Shown: in pieces, positions 6,911 to 7,441 of the stretch
Layout: every line of letters begins with the position of its first letter
Numbering within the stretch: the stretch's first letter is position 1
Origin: an uncultured Lachnospiraceae bacterium
GTDB lineage: Bacteria > Bacillota > Clostridia > Lachnospirales > Lachnospiraceae
Direction of reading: 5' to 3'
Assembly: GCA_934418055.1 (NCBI GenBank)
Contig: CAKRWX010000110.1
Span: 1 to 7,441 of the forward strand
Length of the DNA: 7,441 bases
Program-made: the position numbers and the translations under genes
Notes under the pieces: generated by a model
Databases searched by the model: none
What the model was told of the DNA's origin: nothing
What the model saw: only the letters and a program-made list of their open reading frames with translations

Positions 6911-7441
6911 GTGAAGCCGTATTTATTTGAATATCAGCAAAAAGATAATCATTTATATTTGACAGAATATATTTATGAGATCGGAACCTTTCATTATAAT
7001 TGGCATAAAGATCTGGAGATTTTGGTTGTGCTGAAAGGAACTGTGGAAGTTTGTGCAGGAAACTGTCTGTATTTGTTGGATGAAGATGATATGATCCTGA
7101 TCAATTCAAATGAGGGACATGCCACATTTTCAAAATCGCCGGAAAGCGTGGCGTTCCTTCTCCGTATGAACCCGGATTTTTTGGAGCGGTATTTGCCGGA
7201 TTACCGGTATCTGCGTTTTGAATTAGGCACGAATGCAGCCAACAGGTATGATCCGTGTTACATCGCGTTTCGGAAATATATGACGGAAATGATGATGGCC
7301 CGTATGGGAGAGAAAAATGGCGATGAATTGCTTTTCCAGTCGGCTTTCTATGGTTTGCTTAATCTTCTCACGAAGCAGTTTGCGAAGCGGGAAGAAAGGA
7401 ATCTGTTAGGATTGGAAAAAAATGTGACCGATATTCCTCAG
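6911..7441 (+). CDS. AraC-family transcriptional regulator, N-terminal cupin half (3' end missing)
   Basis: The frame is open from GTG at 6911 to the window edge, giving 177 residues. Residues about 22-90 read as the cupin-like sensor domain of AraC-type regulators: GTFHYNWHKDLEILVVLKGTVEV (25-47) carries the H-x-x-x-E pattern (H32, E36) and beta-strand signature, and LDEDDMILINSNEGHA (56-71) matches the second cupin motif. Residues about 112-165 look helical, as expected for the linker and dimerisation region. The two C-terminal helix-turn-helix motifs would lie beyond the window, so the DNA-binding function is inferred from the sensor type, and another cupin protein remains possible. It begins 10 bases after iadA and is probably on the same transcript. 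Its target may be the iadA unit or genes further downstream. Its first 80 bases are more AT-rich than iadA, which may ease translation initiation. Confidence 0.8.
   Translation, partial: MKPYLFEYQQKDNHLYLTEYIYEIGTFHYNWHKDLEILVVLKGTVEVCAGNCLYLLDEDDMILINSNEGHATFSKSPESVAFLLRMNPDFLERYLPDYRYLRFELGTNAANRYDPCYIAFRKYMTEMMMARMGEKNGDELLFQSAFYGLLNLLTKQFAKREERNLLGLEKNVTDIPQ

Overview
The window looks like chromosomal DNA from a Gram-positive gut anaerobe of the Clostridia, most likely a Lachnospiraceae relative. This rests on strong AAGGAGG-type ribosome binding sites, moderate GC with AT-rich intergenic DNA, short MalF/MalG-type permeases without the enterobacterial MalF extra domain, and a carbohydrate operon ending in its own LacI-type regulator. 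The genus is inference. All seven genes are on the + strand and tightly packed.

Region 1 (start to about 5566) is the 3' part of a maltodextrin or similar alpha-glucan uptake operon. In order it holds a solute-binding protein cut by the left edge, two CUT1-family permeases, a GH77 4-alpha-glucanotransferase (malQ) and a LacI-family repressor. The binding-protein gene ends in a 12-bp hairpin that includes its last codons. The permease genes overlap by one base, and the later gaps are 25 and 14 bases. A strong intrinsic terminator follows the repressor. No ATPase gene is present, so the transporter probably borrows an MsmK/MalK-type ATPase encoded elsewhere. The model is that oligosaccharide is captured outside the cell, imported through the permease pair and rearranged by MalQ, with the repressor sensing a sugar ligand.

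Region 2 (5567-5739) is a non-coding promoter region with a good sigma-A-like promoter, an AT-rich inverted repeat over its -35 box, and a weaker extended -10 candidate further downstream.

Region 3 (5740 to the right edge) is an isoaspartyl dipeptidase gene (iadA) with its metal and substrate residues apparently intact. Ten bases later comes a GTG-started gene for an AraC-type regulator, of which only the N-terminal cupin-like half is in the window. The two are probably co-transcribed.

I found no rRNA, tRNA, CRISPR array, insertion sequence, phage gene or pseudogene, and nothing that amounts to a new biological system. The most useful leads are regulatory: the hairpin between the binding-protein and permease genes, the iadA promoter region, and the pairing of iadA with an AraC-type regulator.
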